Shown piece by piece: positions 1-7,506 of a stretch of DNA of 8,902 nt; position 1 is the first letter of the stretch, and each line of letters begins with the position of its first letter. The DNA comes from Candidatus Nanopelagicales bacterium (lineage in GTDB: Bacteria; Actinomycetota; Actinomycetes; S36-B12; UBA10799): positions 1 to 8,902 of the forward strand of contig JALOLM010000063.1 of NCBI GenBank assembly GCA_025455985.1, in the 5' to 3' direction. The translations under genes were made by a program, and so were the position numbers. The notes below the pieces were generated by a model. The model was not told where the DNA came from, searched no databases, and saw only the letters and a program-made list of their open reading frames with translations.

Positions 1-1
1 G

Positions 2-3000
2 CTGTTCGACTACTTCTCGCAGTTGTTCGCGCAGGTCACCAACCCGCCGCTGGACGCGATCCGCGAGGAGATCATCACCTCCTTGAGCAGTCCGATCGGC
101 CCTGAGGGCAACCTGCTGGACGCCACGCCCGCGCACTGCCGGCAGATCCTGCTGCCTTTCCCCGTCATCGACAACGACGAGCTGGCCAAACTGCTCAACA
201 TCAACCAGGACGGTGACTTCCCCGGCTTCGCAGCTATGAAGATCTCCGGGCTGTACGACATCAACGGTGGCGCGCAGGCGCTCGAGGACCGGTTGACGGA
301 GATCTTCGCGGAGATCGACGAAGCCATCGACAACGGCGTGCGCTTCCTGGTGCTCAGCGACCGGGACTCCGACTTCGACCATGCGCCGATCCCGTCGCTG
401 TTGCTGACCTCTGCTGTGCACCACCATCTGGTCCGCCAGAAGACCCGCACACTGATCTCGGTGCTCGTGGAGGCAGGCGACGTCCGCGAGGTCCACCACG
501 TCGCACTGCTGGTCGGCTACGGCGCGGCAGCGGTCAACCCGTACCTGGCGATGGAGACCGTCGAGTCGATGGTGCGCTCGGGGGCGATCACCGACATCGC
601 GCCGGAGCAGGCGGTGCGCAATCTGGTCAAGGCTTTGGGCAAGGGTGTGCTCAAGGTGATGTCCAAGATGGGCATCTCGACGGTGGCGTCCTACCGCGGC
701 GCGCAGGTGTTCGAGGCGCTCGGCTTGAGCCGTGAACTGCTCGACCGCCACTTCACCGGCACGACCAGCAAGCTCGGGGGAGTGGGCATCGAGGTGATCC
801 ACGAGGAGGTTTCGCGCCGCCACGACACCGCCTACCCGCTGACCGGTATCGCTCCAGCGCACCGGCAGTTGGACGTGGGCGGGGAGTACCAATGGCGCCG
901 TGAGGGCGAGCCTCACCTGTTCGACCCCGACACCGTCTTCCGCCTGCAGCACGCGACCCGCGAGGGCCGCTACGACGTGTTCCGCCAGTACACCGACAAG
1001 GTCGATGACCAGAGCCAACGCCTCATGACCCTGCGGGGTCTGTTCGACCTCAAGGTGGGAGAACGCCCGCCGGTGCCACTGGATGAGGTCGAACCGGTCA
1101 GCGAGATCGTCAAGCGGTTCTCGACCGGTGCCATGTCCTACGGGTCGATCTCCAAGGAGGCCCACGAGACGCTGGCGATCGCGATGAACCGGCTGGGTGC
1201 GAAGTCCAACACCGGCGAGGGTGGGGAGGACCCCGAGCGGTTCGTGCCCCTGGCCAACGGCGACTCCAAGCGCTCCTCGATCAAGCAGGTCGCATCCGGG
1301 CGGTTCGGGGTGACCAGCGAGTACCTGGTCAACGCCGACGACATCCAGATCAAGATGGCCCAAGGCGCCAAGCCCGGCGAGGGCGGACAGTTGCCGGCGC
1401 ACAAGGTGTACCCGTGGGTGGCCAAGACCCGCCACTCGACCCCGGGTGTCGGCTTGATCTCCCCGCCGCCCCACCACGACATCTACTCCATCGAGGACCT
1501 CGCGCAGCTCATCCACGACCTCAAGAACGCCAACCCCCGGGCCCGGGTGCACGTCAAGCTCGTGGCCGAGGTCGGCGTCGGAACGGTTGCAGCCGGGGTG
1601 AGCAAAGCCCACGCTGACGTGATCCTGATCTCCGGTCACGACGGCGGGACCGGTGCCTCGCCGCTCACTTCGCTGAAGCATGCCGGTGGTCCGTGGGAGC
1701 TCGGTCTGGCCGAGACCCAGCAGACGCTGATTGCCAACGGTCTGCGCGACCGGGTGGTGGTGCAGACCGACGGGCAACTCAAGACCGGCCGGGACGTGGT
1801 GATCGCGGCGCTGCTCGGCGCGGAGGAGTACGGCTTCGCCACCGCGCCTTTGGTGGTCATGGGCTGCGTGATGATGCGGGTATGCCATCTCGACACGTGT
1901 CCGGTCGGCGTGGCCACGCAGAACCCGGTGTTGCGCGAGCGCTTCACCGGCAAGCCCGAATTCGTCGTGAACTTCTTCGAGTTCATCGCCGAGCAGGTCC
2001 GTGAATACCTGGCCGAGCTCGGCTTCCGCAGCCTCGATGAGGTGATCGGAAGGGCCGACCTGCTCGACGTCCACAAGGCCGTCGGTCATTGGAAGGCGCA
2101 GGGCCTGGATCTGACGCCGATCCTGCACCGGCCGGACTTGCAGTCGCCGACCCGCTGTGTGACGACCCAGGACCACGGCCTCGACAAGGCGCTGGACCAG
2201 CAGCTGCTGGAATTGTGCGCGCCTGCTTTGGAGACCGGTGAGCCGGTGAGGATCGAGTTGCCCGTGCGCAACGTGAACCGCACCGTCGGCACGATGCTGG
2301 GCAGCGAACTGACGCGGCGCCACGGTGCCTCGGGCCTGCCAGCGGGCACGATCGACATCACACTGACCGGTTCGGCCGGACAGAGCTTCGGGGCGTTCCT
2401 GCCGAAGGGGGTCACGATGCGACTCGAGGGGGACACGAACGACTACTTGGGCAAAGGGCTGTCGGGCGGCACGTTGGTGGTCCGCCCGGACCGTCGCGCT
2501 CAGTTCGTGGCCGAGGACCAGATCATTGCCGGCAACGTCATCGCCTACGGCGCCACCGACGGGCGGATCTTCGCGCGCGGCAAGGTCGGCGAGCGCTGCT
2601 GTGTGCGCAACTCCGGGGCGACGGTGGTCGTCGAAGGTGTGGGCGACCACGGGTGTGAGTACATGACCGGTGGTCACGCCGTTGTGCTCGGCCCGACGGG
2701 CCGCAACTTCGCTGCCGGGATGTCCGGCGGGACCGCGTTCCTGCTGGATGCCGATCTGGACCTGGTCAACCAGGACATGGTGGCCCTCGAAGACCTCGAC
2801 GCTGACGATGCGAGGTGGTTGCAGTCGGTGTTGGTCGACCATGTGGAGGCGACTGGTTCGGCGGTGGCACAACGCCTGCTCGACGACTGGGAATCGGCAC
2901 TGCCGCGGTTCGCGAAAGTGATGCCGCGCGACTACCGCCGGGTGCTGGATGCCATCGCCCTGGCCGAAAGTGAAGGGCGCAACGTGGACGAGGCGATCAT

Positions 3001-3019
3001 GGAGGCAAGCCGTGGCTGA
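2..3019 (+). CDS. gltB: Glutamate synthase (NADPH) large subunit, 5'-truncated by the window edge
   Basis: About 1005 residues are visible in a frame open from base 2 to the TGA at 3017-3019. The family is usually about 1500 residues, so the N-terminal glutaminase domain with its catalytic Cys lies upstream. The protein takes ammonia released from glutamine and forms glutamate from 2-oxoglutarate on FMN, working with GltD in the cytoplasm. Residues below count from the first visible Leu. The end of the central domain comes first (it opens with LFDYFSQLFAQVTNPP). The FMN-binding synthase barrel follows, with GAMSYGS at 376-382, an EGGEDPERF segment, GAKPGEGGQLP, and GHDGGTG at 545-551. The 3Fe-4S cysteines are at 622, 628 and 633 (C-x5-C-x4-C). 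The glycine-rich beta-helix (GXGXG) domain fills roughly 750-950. The TTG at 23 is internal, not a start. The reading frame is intact and the identification is not in doubt. Confidence 0.97.
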   Translation: MFDYFSQLFAQVTNPPLDAIREEIITSLSSPIGPEGNLLDATPAHCRQILLPFPVIDNDELAKLLNINQDGDFPGFAAMKISGLYDINGGAQALEDRLTEIFAEIDEAIDNGVRFLVLSDRDSDFDHAPIPSLLLTSAVHHHLVRQKTRTLISVLVEAGDVREVHHVALLVGYGAAAVNPYLAMETVESMVRSGAITDIAPEQAVRNLVKALGKGVLKVMSKMGISTVASYRGAQVFEALGLSRELLDRHFTGTTSKLGGVGIEVIHEEVSRRHDTAYPLTGIAPAHRQLDVGGEYQWRREGEPHLFDPDTVFRLQHATREGRYDVFRQYTDKVDDQSQRLMTLRGLFDLKVGERPPVPLDEVEPVSEIVKRFSTGAMSYGSISKEAHETLAIAMNRLGAKSNTGEGGEDPERFVPLANGDSKRSSIKQVASGRFGVTSEYLVNADDIQIKMAQGAKPGEGGQLPAHKVYPWVAKTRHSTPGVGLISPPPHHDIYSIEDLAQLIHDLKNANPRARVHVKLVAEVGVGTVAAGVSKAHADVILISGHDGGTGASPLTSLKHAGGPWELGLAETQQTLIANGLRDRVVVQTDGQLKTGRDVVIAALLGAEEYGFATAPLVVMGCVMMRVCHLDTCPVGVATQNPVLRERFTGKPEFVVNFFEFIAEQVREYLAELGFRSLDEVIGRADLLDVHKAVGHWKAQGLDLTPILHRPDLQSPTRCVTTQDHGLDKALDQQLLELCAPALETGEPVRIELPVRNVNRTVGTMLGSELTRRHGASGLPAGTIDITLTGSAGQSFGAFLPKGVTMRLEGDTNDYLGKGLSGGTLVVRPDRRAQFVAEDQIIAGNVIAYGATDGRIFARGKVGERCCVRNSGATVVVEGVGDHGCEYMTGGHAVVLGPTGRNFAAGMSGGTAFLLDADLDLVNQDMVALEDLDADDARWLQSVLVDHVEATGSAVAQRLLDDWESALPRFAKVMPRDYRRVLDAIALAESEGRNVDEAIMEASRG

Positions 3020-4463
3020 TCCCAGAGGGTTTCTCAAGGCGGGCCGGCAACTGCCCACCCGCCGGCCGGTGGATGTGCGTATCCAGGACTGGCAGGAGGT
3101 CTACGAGCCGTTCGCAGAGTCCAAACTGCGCACGCAGGCCGCCCGGTGCATGGACTGCGGCATCCCGTTCTGTCACAACGGATGCCCGCTGGGCAACCTG
3201 ATCCCCGAGTGGAACGACCTGACCCGCCGGGGTGACTGGCAGGGTGCGATCGAACGGTTGCATGCGACCAACAACTTCCCGGAGTTCACCGGCAGGCTGT
3301 GCCCGGCGCCGTGCGAGACCGCGTGTGTCCTGGGCATCAACCAGGACCCGGTGACCATCAAGCAGGTCGAGGTGTCGATCATCGACCGGGCTTGGGAATC
3401 CGGCTGGGTGCAGCCGCAGCCGCCCGAGCGGTTGTCGGGCAAGACCGTGGCCGTGGTCGGATCCGGTCCGGCGGGCTTGGCCGCCGCCCAGCAACTCGCG
3501 CGGGCGGGCCATACGGTCGCCGTCTACGAGCGCGCTGACAGGATCGGTGGTCTGCTGCGCTACGGCATCCCCGAGTTCAAGATGGAGAAGCACCACCTCG
3601 ACCGGCGGCTCGCGCAGATGGAGGCCGAAGGCGTGAAGTTCCGCACCGGCATAGAGGTCGGCAGGGACATCTCGGCCGACGACCTGCGCCGGCGTTACGA
3701 CGCCGTTCTCGTGGCAGTCGGCTCGACGATCGGCCGGGAACTGCCCGCAGAAGGTCGCGAGCTGCAGGGAATCCACCAGGCGATGGAGTACCTGCCGCTG
3801 GCCAACCGGGTGCAGGAGGGCGACCTCGAGGATTCGCCCATCCACGCCCGCGGCAAGCATGTCGTGGTCATCGGGGGTGGCGACACCGGCGCCGACTGCC
3901 TGGGCACCGCGATCCGCCAGGGCGCAGCCAGCATCACCCAGTTGGAGATCATGCCCACGCCGCCACAGGCCCGTCCTGCCGAGCAGCCCTGGCCGACCTA
4001 CCCGATGGTGTTCCGGATCTCCTCGGCGCACGAAGAGGGCGGCGAGCGGGTCTACGCGGCCTCCACCAAGCGTTTCATCGGTGAGGGTGGCGTGCTGACC
4101 GGCTTGGAGATCGTGGATGTGGAGTGGGTCGACGGGCGTCCCGTCGAGGTTCCGGGTTCGCAGCGGGTTCTGCCGGCCGACCTGGTGACGCTGGCGATGG
4201 GCTTCACCGGCCCGGAGGCCGACTCCTTCGTCAGCCAGTTGGGCTTGTCCCGCGACCCGCGTGGCAACCTCGAGCGCGATGACGACTACGCCAGCGATGT
4301 GCCGGGGGTGTTCGTCGCCGGTGACGCCGGCCGAGGGCAGTCGCTGATCGTGTGGGCGATCGCAGAAGGTCGGGCGGCCGCGGCCTCGGTTGACGAGTTC
4401 CTGATGGGATCCACGAACCTGCCGAAGCCGCTCGCGGCGTCGGTGCGGCAGTTGACCGTCTGA
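3012..4463 (+). CDS. gltD: Glutamate synthase (NADPH) small subunit
   Basis: This 483-residue protein passes electrons from NADPH through FAD and Fe-S clusters to GltB. The GTG start at 3012 is chosen because GGAGG (3001-3005) lies 6 nt upstream and translation then begins VADPRGFLK, as expected for the family. An ATG at 2949 would add 21 residues of unrelated shadow sequence inside gltB. GltB and GltD overlap by 8 bases, suggesting translational coupling and 1:1 synthesis. Visible motifs are the N-terminal Fe-S cysteines C46, C49, C54, C58 and C97, C101, C105; the FAD-binding GSGPAG at 150-155; the NADPH-binding GGGDTG at 288-293; and the C-terminal FAD-contacting stretch GVFVAGDAGRGQSLIVWAI. 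Paralogous FAD/Fe-S reductases share this fold, but adjacency to gltB settles the assignment. Length is normal and no defects are seen. Confidence 0.97.
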   Translation: MADPRGFLKAGRQLPTRRPVDVRIQDWQEVYEPFAESKLRTQAARCMDCGIPFCHNGCPLGNLIPEWNDLTRRGDWQGAIERLHATNNFPEFTGRLCPAPCETACVLGINQDPVTIKQVEVSIIDRAWESGWVQPQPPERLSGKTVAVVGSGPAGLAAAQQLARAGHTVAVYERADRIGGLLRYGIPEFKMEKHHLDRRLAQMEAEGVKFRTGIEVGRDISADDLRRRYDAVLVAVGSTIGRELPAEGRELQGIHQAMEYLPLANRVQEGDLEDSPIHARGKHVVVIGGGDTGADCLGTAIRQGAASITQLEIMPTPPQARPAEQPWPTYPMVFRISSAHEEGGERVYAASTKRFIGEGGVLTGLEIVDVEWVDGRPVEVPGSQRVLPADLVTLAMGFTGPEADSFVSQLGLSRDPRGNLERDDDYASDVPGVFVAGDAGRGQSLIVWAIAEGRAAAASVDEFLMGSTNLPKPLAASVRQLTV

Positions 4464-4509
4464 GTTCAGCGGTTCGGCGGCTGAGTCCTCGTACCGGTCT
4501 GGGGCCGGT

Positions 4510-4560
4510 GCCTTTCGGTGAAGCCCGGACCACTCACTGGGCCTCTGGTCACCGAAAGGC
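4510..4560 (+). terminator. Perfect inverted repeat after gltD, probable transcription terminator
   Basis: GCCTTTCGGTGA (4510-4521) is the exact reverse complement of TCACCGAAAGGC (4549-4560), giving a 12-bp stem with a 27-nt loop. The loop can form a small extra stem (GCCC 4523-4526 with GGGC 4539-4542) or compete through GACCA/TGGTC (4528-4532/4546-4550). It starts 47 nt after the gltD stop. No T-tract follows, which is common for actinobacterial hairpin terminators but weakens the call. A role in mRNA 3'-end stability is the main alternative. Confidence 0.6.
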
Positions 4561-4692
4561 CCGAGCCGTCGCAAAGGTGCCTGTTCGTGCCACGCGCTGC
4601 GGTGGGAGACGGTGCGAGTCCGGGCTGCCCCCGTGAATGATCAAAACGAGCGCAACCGACACCGCGCGAGTGCGACAGGGCAGTGGCCGGAT

Positions 4693-4705
4693 TACTCTCG
4701 AAGTC

Positions 4706-4706
<1 letters not shown>
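4693..4706 (+). promoter_or_regulatory. Putative leaderless promoter of pyk (-10 TACTCT)
   Basis: TACTCT (4693-4698) fits the actinobacterial -10 pattern TANNNT. Seven bases separate it from the GTG at 4706, the distance at which transcription would start on or next to the start codon. No Shine-Dalgarno sequence precedes this GTG, which agrees with a leaderless mRNA. The -35 is weak: GCGACA (4672-4677) would leave a short 15-bp spacer. The call rests on spacing and pattern only. Confidence 0.45.
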
Positions 4707-6163
<1,457 letters not shown>

Positions 6164-6188
6164 GGGTCAGCCCGCCGGGGCGCCACAG

Positions 6189-6260
6189 CGGTGAAAGGTT
6201 GTCGTATCGGGGAGAGGTCCCACGCGTGGATTTGCTCCCCGTTGCGACAACCTCTCACCG
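6189..6260. terminator. Large hairpin between convergent pyk and bldD, possible bidirectional terminator
   Basis: The arms 6189-6214 and 6235-6260 (26 nt each) pair at 23 positions plus one G-U wobble, leaving two mismatches. The loop is 20 nt and contains the perfect palindrome CCACGCGTGG (6220-6229). The hairpin begins 26 nt after the pyk stop and lies 37 nt beyond the bldD stop, in the only non-coding gap between two convergent genes. That position favours a two-way terminator or a barrier to antisense reading. No T-tract flanks either side. A dispersed palindromic repeat element cannot be excluded from one copy. Confidence 0.55.
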
Positions 6261-6279
6261 ATGAGATGAACTCTCACAG

Positions 6280-6292
6280 GCTGGCACCCAGC
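6280..6292 (-). terminator. Small hairpin just after the bldD stop
   Basis: GCTGG (6280-6284) and CCAGC (6288-6292) form a 5-bp stem with a 3-nt loop, 4 nt past the bldD stop codon on the minus strand. A second weak stem, TGAGA/TCTCA, lies at 6262-6276. Both are short enough to occur by chance. They may assist the larger hairpin farther on, but neither is a terminator by itself on this evidence. Confidence 0.2.
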
Positions 6293-6296
6293 AGCG

Positions 6297-6785
6297 TCAG
6301 TCCAACTTGCCGCGGGCCTCGGGATTGAGCACACCCCAGGCGACCAACTGGTCGGCCAGGACTCCCGGGGGCTCGTCGTAGATCACTGCCAGTGTCCGCA
6401 GGTCGTCCTGCCGGATGCTCAGCACCTTGCCGTTGTAGTCGCCACGCTGGGCCTGGATGGCTGCGGCGTACCGAGCCAGCGGGCCGACCTTGTCGGCGGG
6501 CACCTGGCCGAGACGCTCAAGATCGAGCACAAGTTTGGCGGGCGGTTCTGCGGCGGCCCCAGGAGTGCTGTCCGGCAGCAATTCAGCCACCGGCACCCCG
6601 TAGAACTCCGCCAGTTCGGCCAGTTTCTGGACGGTGACCGCGCGATCGCCGCGCTCGTACGAGCCGACGACAACCGCCTTCCACCGGCCCTCGGACTTCT
6701 CCTCAACACCGTGCAGAGAAAGCCCTTGCTGCTGGCGGATGGAACGAAGCTTCGCGCCGAGTGCCCGGGCGTACTCCGTGGCCAT
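6297..6785 (-). CDS. bldD: BldD, c-di-GMP-responsive transcriptional regulator
   Basis: This 162-residue protein is close to the 167 residues of Streptomyces BldD. There it dimerises on tetrameric c-di-GMP and represses sporulation genes during vegetative growth. The N-terminal helix-turn-helix (XRE-like) spans about residues 5-70 and includes the characteristic GLSLHGVEEKS and WKAVVVGSYERGDRAVTVQ. A proline/alanine-rich linker (about 72-83) leads to the C-terminal domain. That domain holds the c-di-GMP signature RGD-x8-RQDD at R114-D116 and R125-D128, at the same numbering as in Streptomyces as I recall it. The ATG at 6785 is chosen because GGAG (minus-strand sense, 6795-6792) lies 6 nt upstream and MATEYARALGAKLR matches known N-termini. 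Upstream in-frame sequence runs into the pyrR promoter region and is not family-like. It is divergent from pyrR and convergent with pyk. Its targets in this organism, and whether the organism sporulates, cannot be told from here. Confidence 0.95.
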   Translation of the reverse strand: MATEYARALGAKLRSIRQQQGLSLHGVEEKSEGRWKAVVVGSYERGDRAVTVQKLAELAEFYGVPVAELLPDSTPGAAAEPPAKLVLDLERLGQVPADKVGPLARYAAAIQAQRGDYNGKVLSIRQDDLRTLAVIYDEPPGVLADQLVAWGVLNPEARGKLD

Positions 6786-6823
6786 GGGGGGCTCCGTTCC
6801 CTCTGCTCGACTGCTCAGGTGTG

Positions 6824-6853
6824 AGGCTACGGAGAGTGACGGCCGGGTAGCAA
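6824..6853 (-). promoter_or_regulatory. Putative bldD promoter
   Basis: On the minus strand, TTGCTA (plus-strand 6848-6853) and TAGCCT (6824-6829) are separated by 18 bp and fit the -35 TTGACA (4 of 6) and -10 TANNNT patterns. Transcription would start near 6817, giving a leader of about 30 nt that carries the GGAG ribosome-binding site. This is pattern-based, and no other site upstream of bldD has a better pair. Confidence 0.5.
6827..6839. promoter_or_regulatory. Candidate BldD operator overlapping the bldD promoter
   Basis: CTACGGAGAGTGA matches the 13-bp core of the Streptomyces BldD box (TnACnCWGnGTnA, from memory) at 7 of 9 fixed positions. The right half AGAGTGA is perfect. It covers part of the -10 and of the spacer of the predicted bldD promoter, where binding would block RNA polymerase. 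Autorepression by BldD is known in Streptomyces. The match is imperfect, so this remains an inference. Confidence 0.4.
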
Positions 6854-6891
6854 CTCGGCGGAACCGGGTCCCATGAGTCAGCAGCGGCCAG

Positions 6892-6900
6892 TGATAGCGT
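6892..6900 (+). promoter_or_regulatory. Putative extended -10 promoter of the pyrRBC operon
   Basis: TGATAGCGT combines a TGn extension with a TANNNT -10 (TAGCGT, 6895-6900). I see no good -35 at 16-18 bp upstream, which an extended -10 can tolerate. A start near 6907 would give a leader of about 57 nt that contains the whole PyrR-binding loop. Confidence 0.4.
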
Positions 6901-6928
6901 CGAAGACGAAGCACCTTTCCTTTAACCA

Positions 6929-6944
6929 CCGTCCAGCGAGGCGG
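6929..6944 (+). promoter_or_regulatory. PyrR-binding RNA loop in the pyrR leader
   Basis: TCCAGCGAGG (6932-6941) is an exact match to the conserved core UCCNGNGAGG of PyrR-binding loops. It is flanked by CCG (6929-6931) and CGG (6942-6944), which pair. The outer A-U pair of the Bacillus consensus is replaced by C-G, so the stem is kept. The 3' side of the stem contains the first bases of GGAG (6943-6946) and ends 19 nt before the pyrR ATG, so bound PyrR would mask the ribosome-binding region. The space between loop and gene is too short for an antiterminator plus terminator and has no T-run. This favours translational repression as reported for Mycobacterium smegmatis rather than Bacillus-type attenuation. 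Confidence 0.75.
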
Positions 6945-6963
6945 AGAAGGGGGGTTGGACGCG

Positions 6964-7506
6964 ATGACGCCTGACCAGGAGTTCCTCACCGACTCTGACA
7001 TCAATCGAGCGGTGGTCCGCATCGCTCACGAAATCCTCGAACGAAACCGCGGCGCCGACGATCTGGTCCTGCTGGGCATTCCCACCCGCGGGGTTCCACT
7101 GGCCGCCCGGATCGCCGCGGCGATGACCACCATCGAAGGCCGCGAGGTCAACGTCGGGTCCCTGGATGTGGGGATGTACCGCGACGACCTGCGACTGCGG
7201 CCCACCGTGGCTCTGCACCCGACGGTCATCCCGGTCGACATCACCGGCAGAACCGTGGTCCTCGTCGACGACGTGCTGTTCAGCGGCCGGACCATCCGCG
7301 CGGCGATGGACGCACTGTCCGACGCCGGGCGACCCAAGGCCGTGCAACTGGCGGTCCTGGTCGACCGCGGCCACCGGGATCTGCCGATCCGGGCCGACTA
7401 CGTGGGCAAGAACATCCCGACGGCCCGCGAGGACGACGTGCAAGTGACCCTGACCGAAACCGACGGCACCGATTCGGTGCGACTCGTGCGCGCGGGAGGT
7501 AACTGA
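6964..7506 (+). CDS. pyrR: PyrR, pyrimidine operon RNA-binding regulator / uracil phosphoribosyltransferase
   Basis: This 180-residue protein of the phosphoribosyltransferase fold binds pyr leader RNA when UMP or UTP is plentiful. Family members usually also convert uracil and PRPP to UMP. The PRPP-binding motif TVVLVDDVLFSGRT is at 97-110. GIPTRGVPLA (38-47) and YRDD (72-75) are further family landmarks. The ATG at 6964 is preferred: AAGGGGGG (6947-6954) lies 9 nt upstream, and MTPDQEFLTDSDINRAVVRIAHEIL fits the family's short N-terminal lead. A TTG at 6955, three codons earlier, is possible with GGAG (6943-6946) at 8 nt. It is the first gene of the operon and abuts pyrB directly. The leader loop 20-35 nt upstream is the likely RNA target. 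Confidence 0.95.
   Translation: MTPDQEFLTDSDINRAVVRIAHEILERNRGADDLVLLGIPTRGVPLAARIAAAMTTIEGREVNVGSLDVGMYRDDLRLRPTVALHPTVIPVDITGRTVVLVDDVLFSGRTIRAAMDALSDAGRPKAVQLAVLVDRGHRDLPIRADYVGKNIPTAREDDVQVTLTETDGTDSVRLVRAGGN

Noticed and set aside
2997..4574. Long open frame on the minus strand opposite gltD
   Set aside because: It is a codon-bias shadow of gltD in G+C-rich DNA. The translation is rich in Arg, Gly and His and has no domain resemblance. The plus strand encodes a full GltD with all its cofactor motifs.
4615..4690. RNase P RNA-like words (AGTCCGGGCT, ACAGGGCAG)
   Set aside because: The words are about 50 nt apart instead of adjacent, and the rest of the roughly 400-nt molecule is absent.
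6901..6963. Bacillus-type transcription attenuator upstream of pyrR
   Set aside because: There is no terminator hairpin with a T-run and too little space for an antiterminator. The loop fits translational control better.
6786..7022. N-terminal extension of BldD by 79 residues from an upstream ATG
   Set aside because: It would run through the bldD and pyrR promoters and into pyrR. The ATG at 6785 has a good Shine-Dalgarno sequence and matches BldD N-termini.
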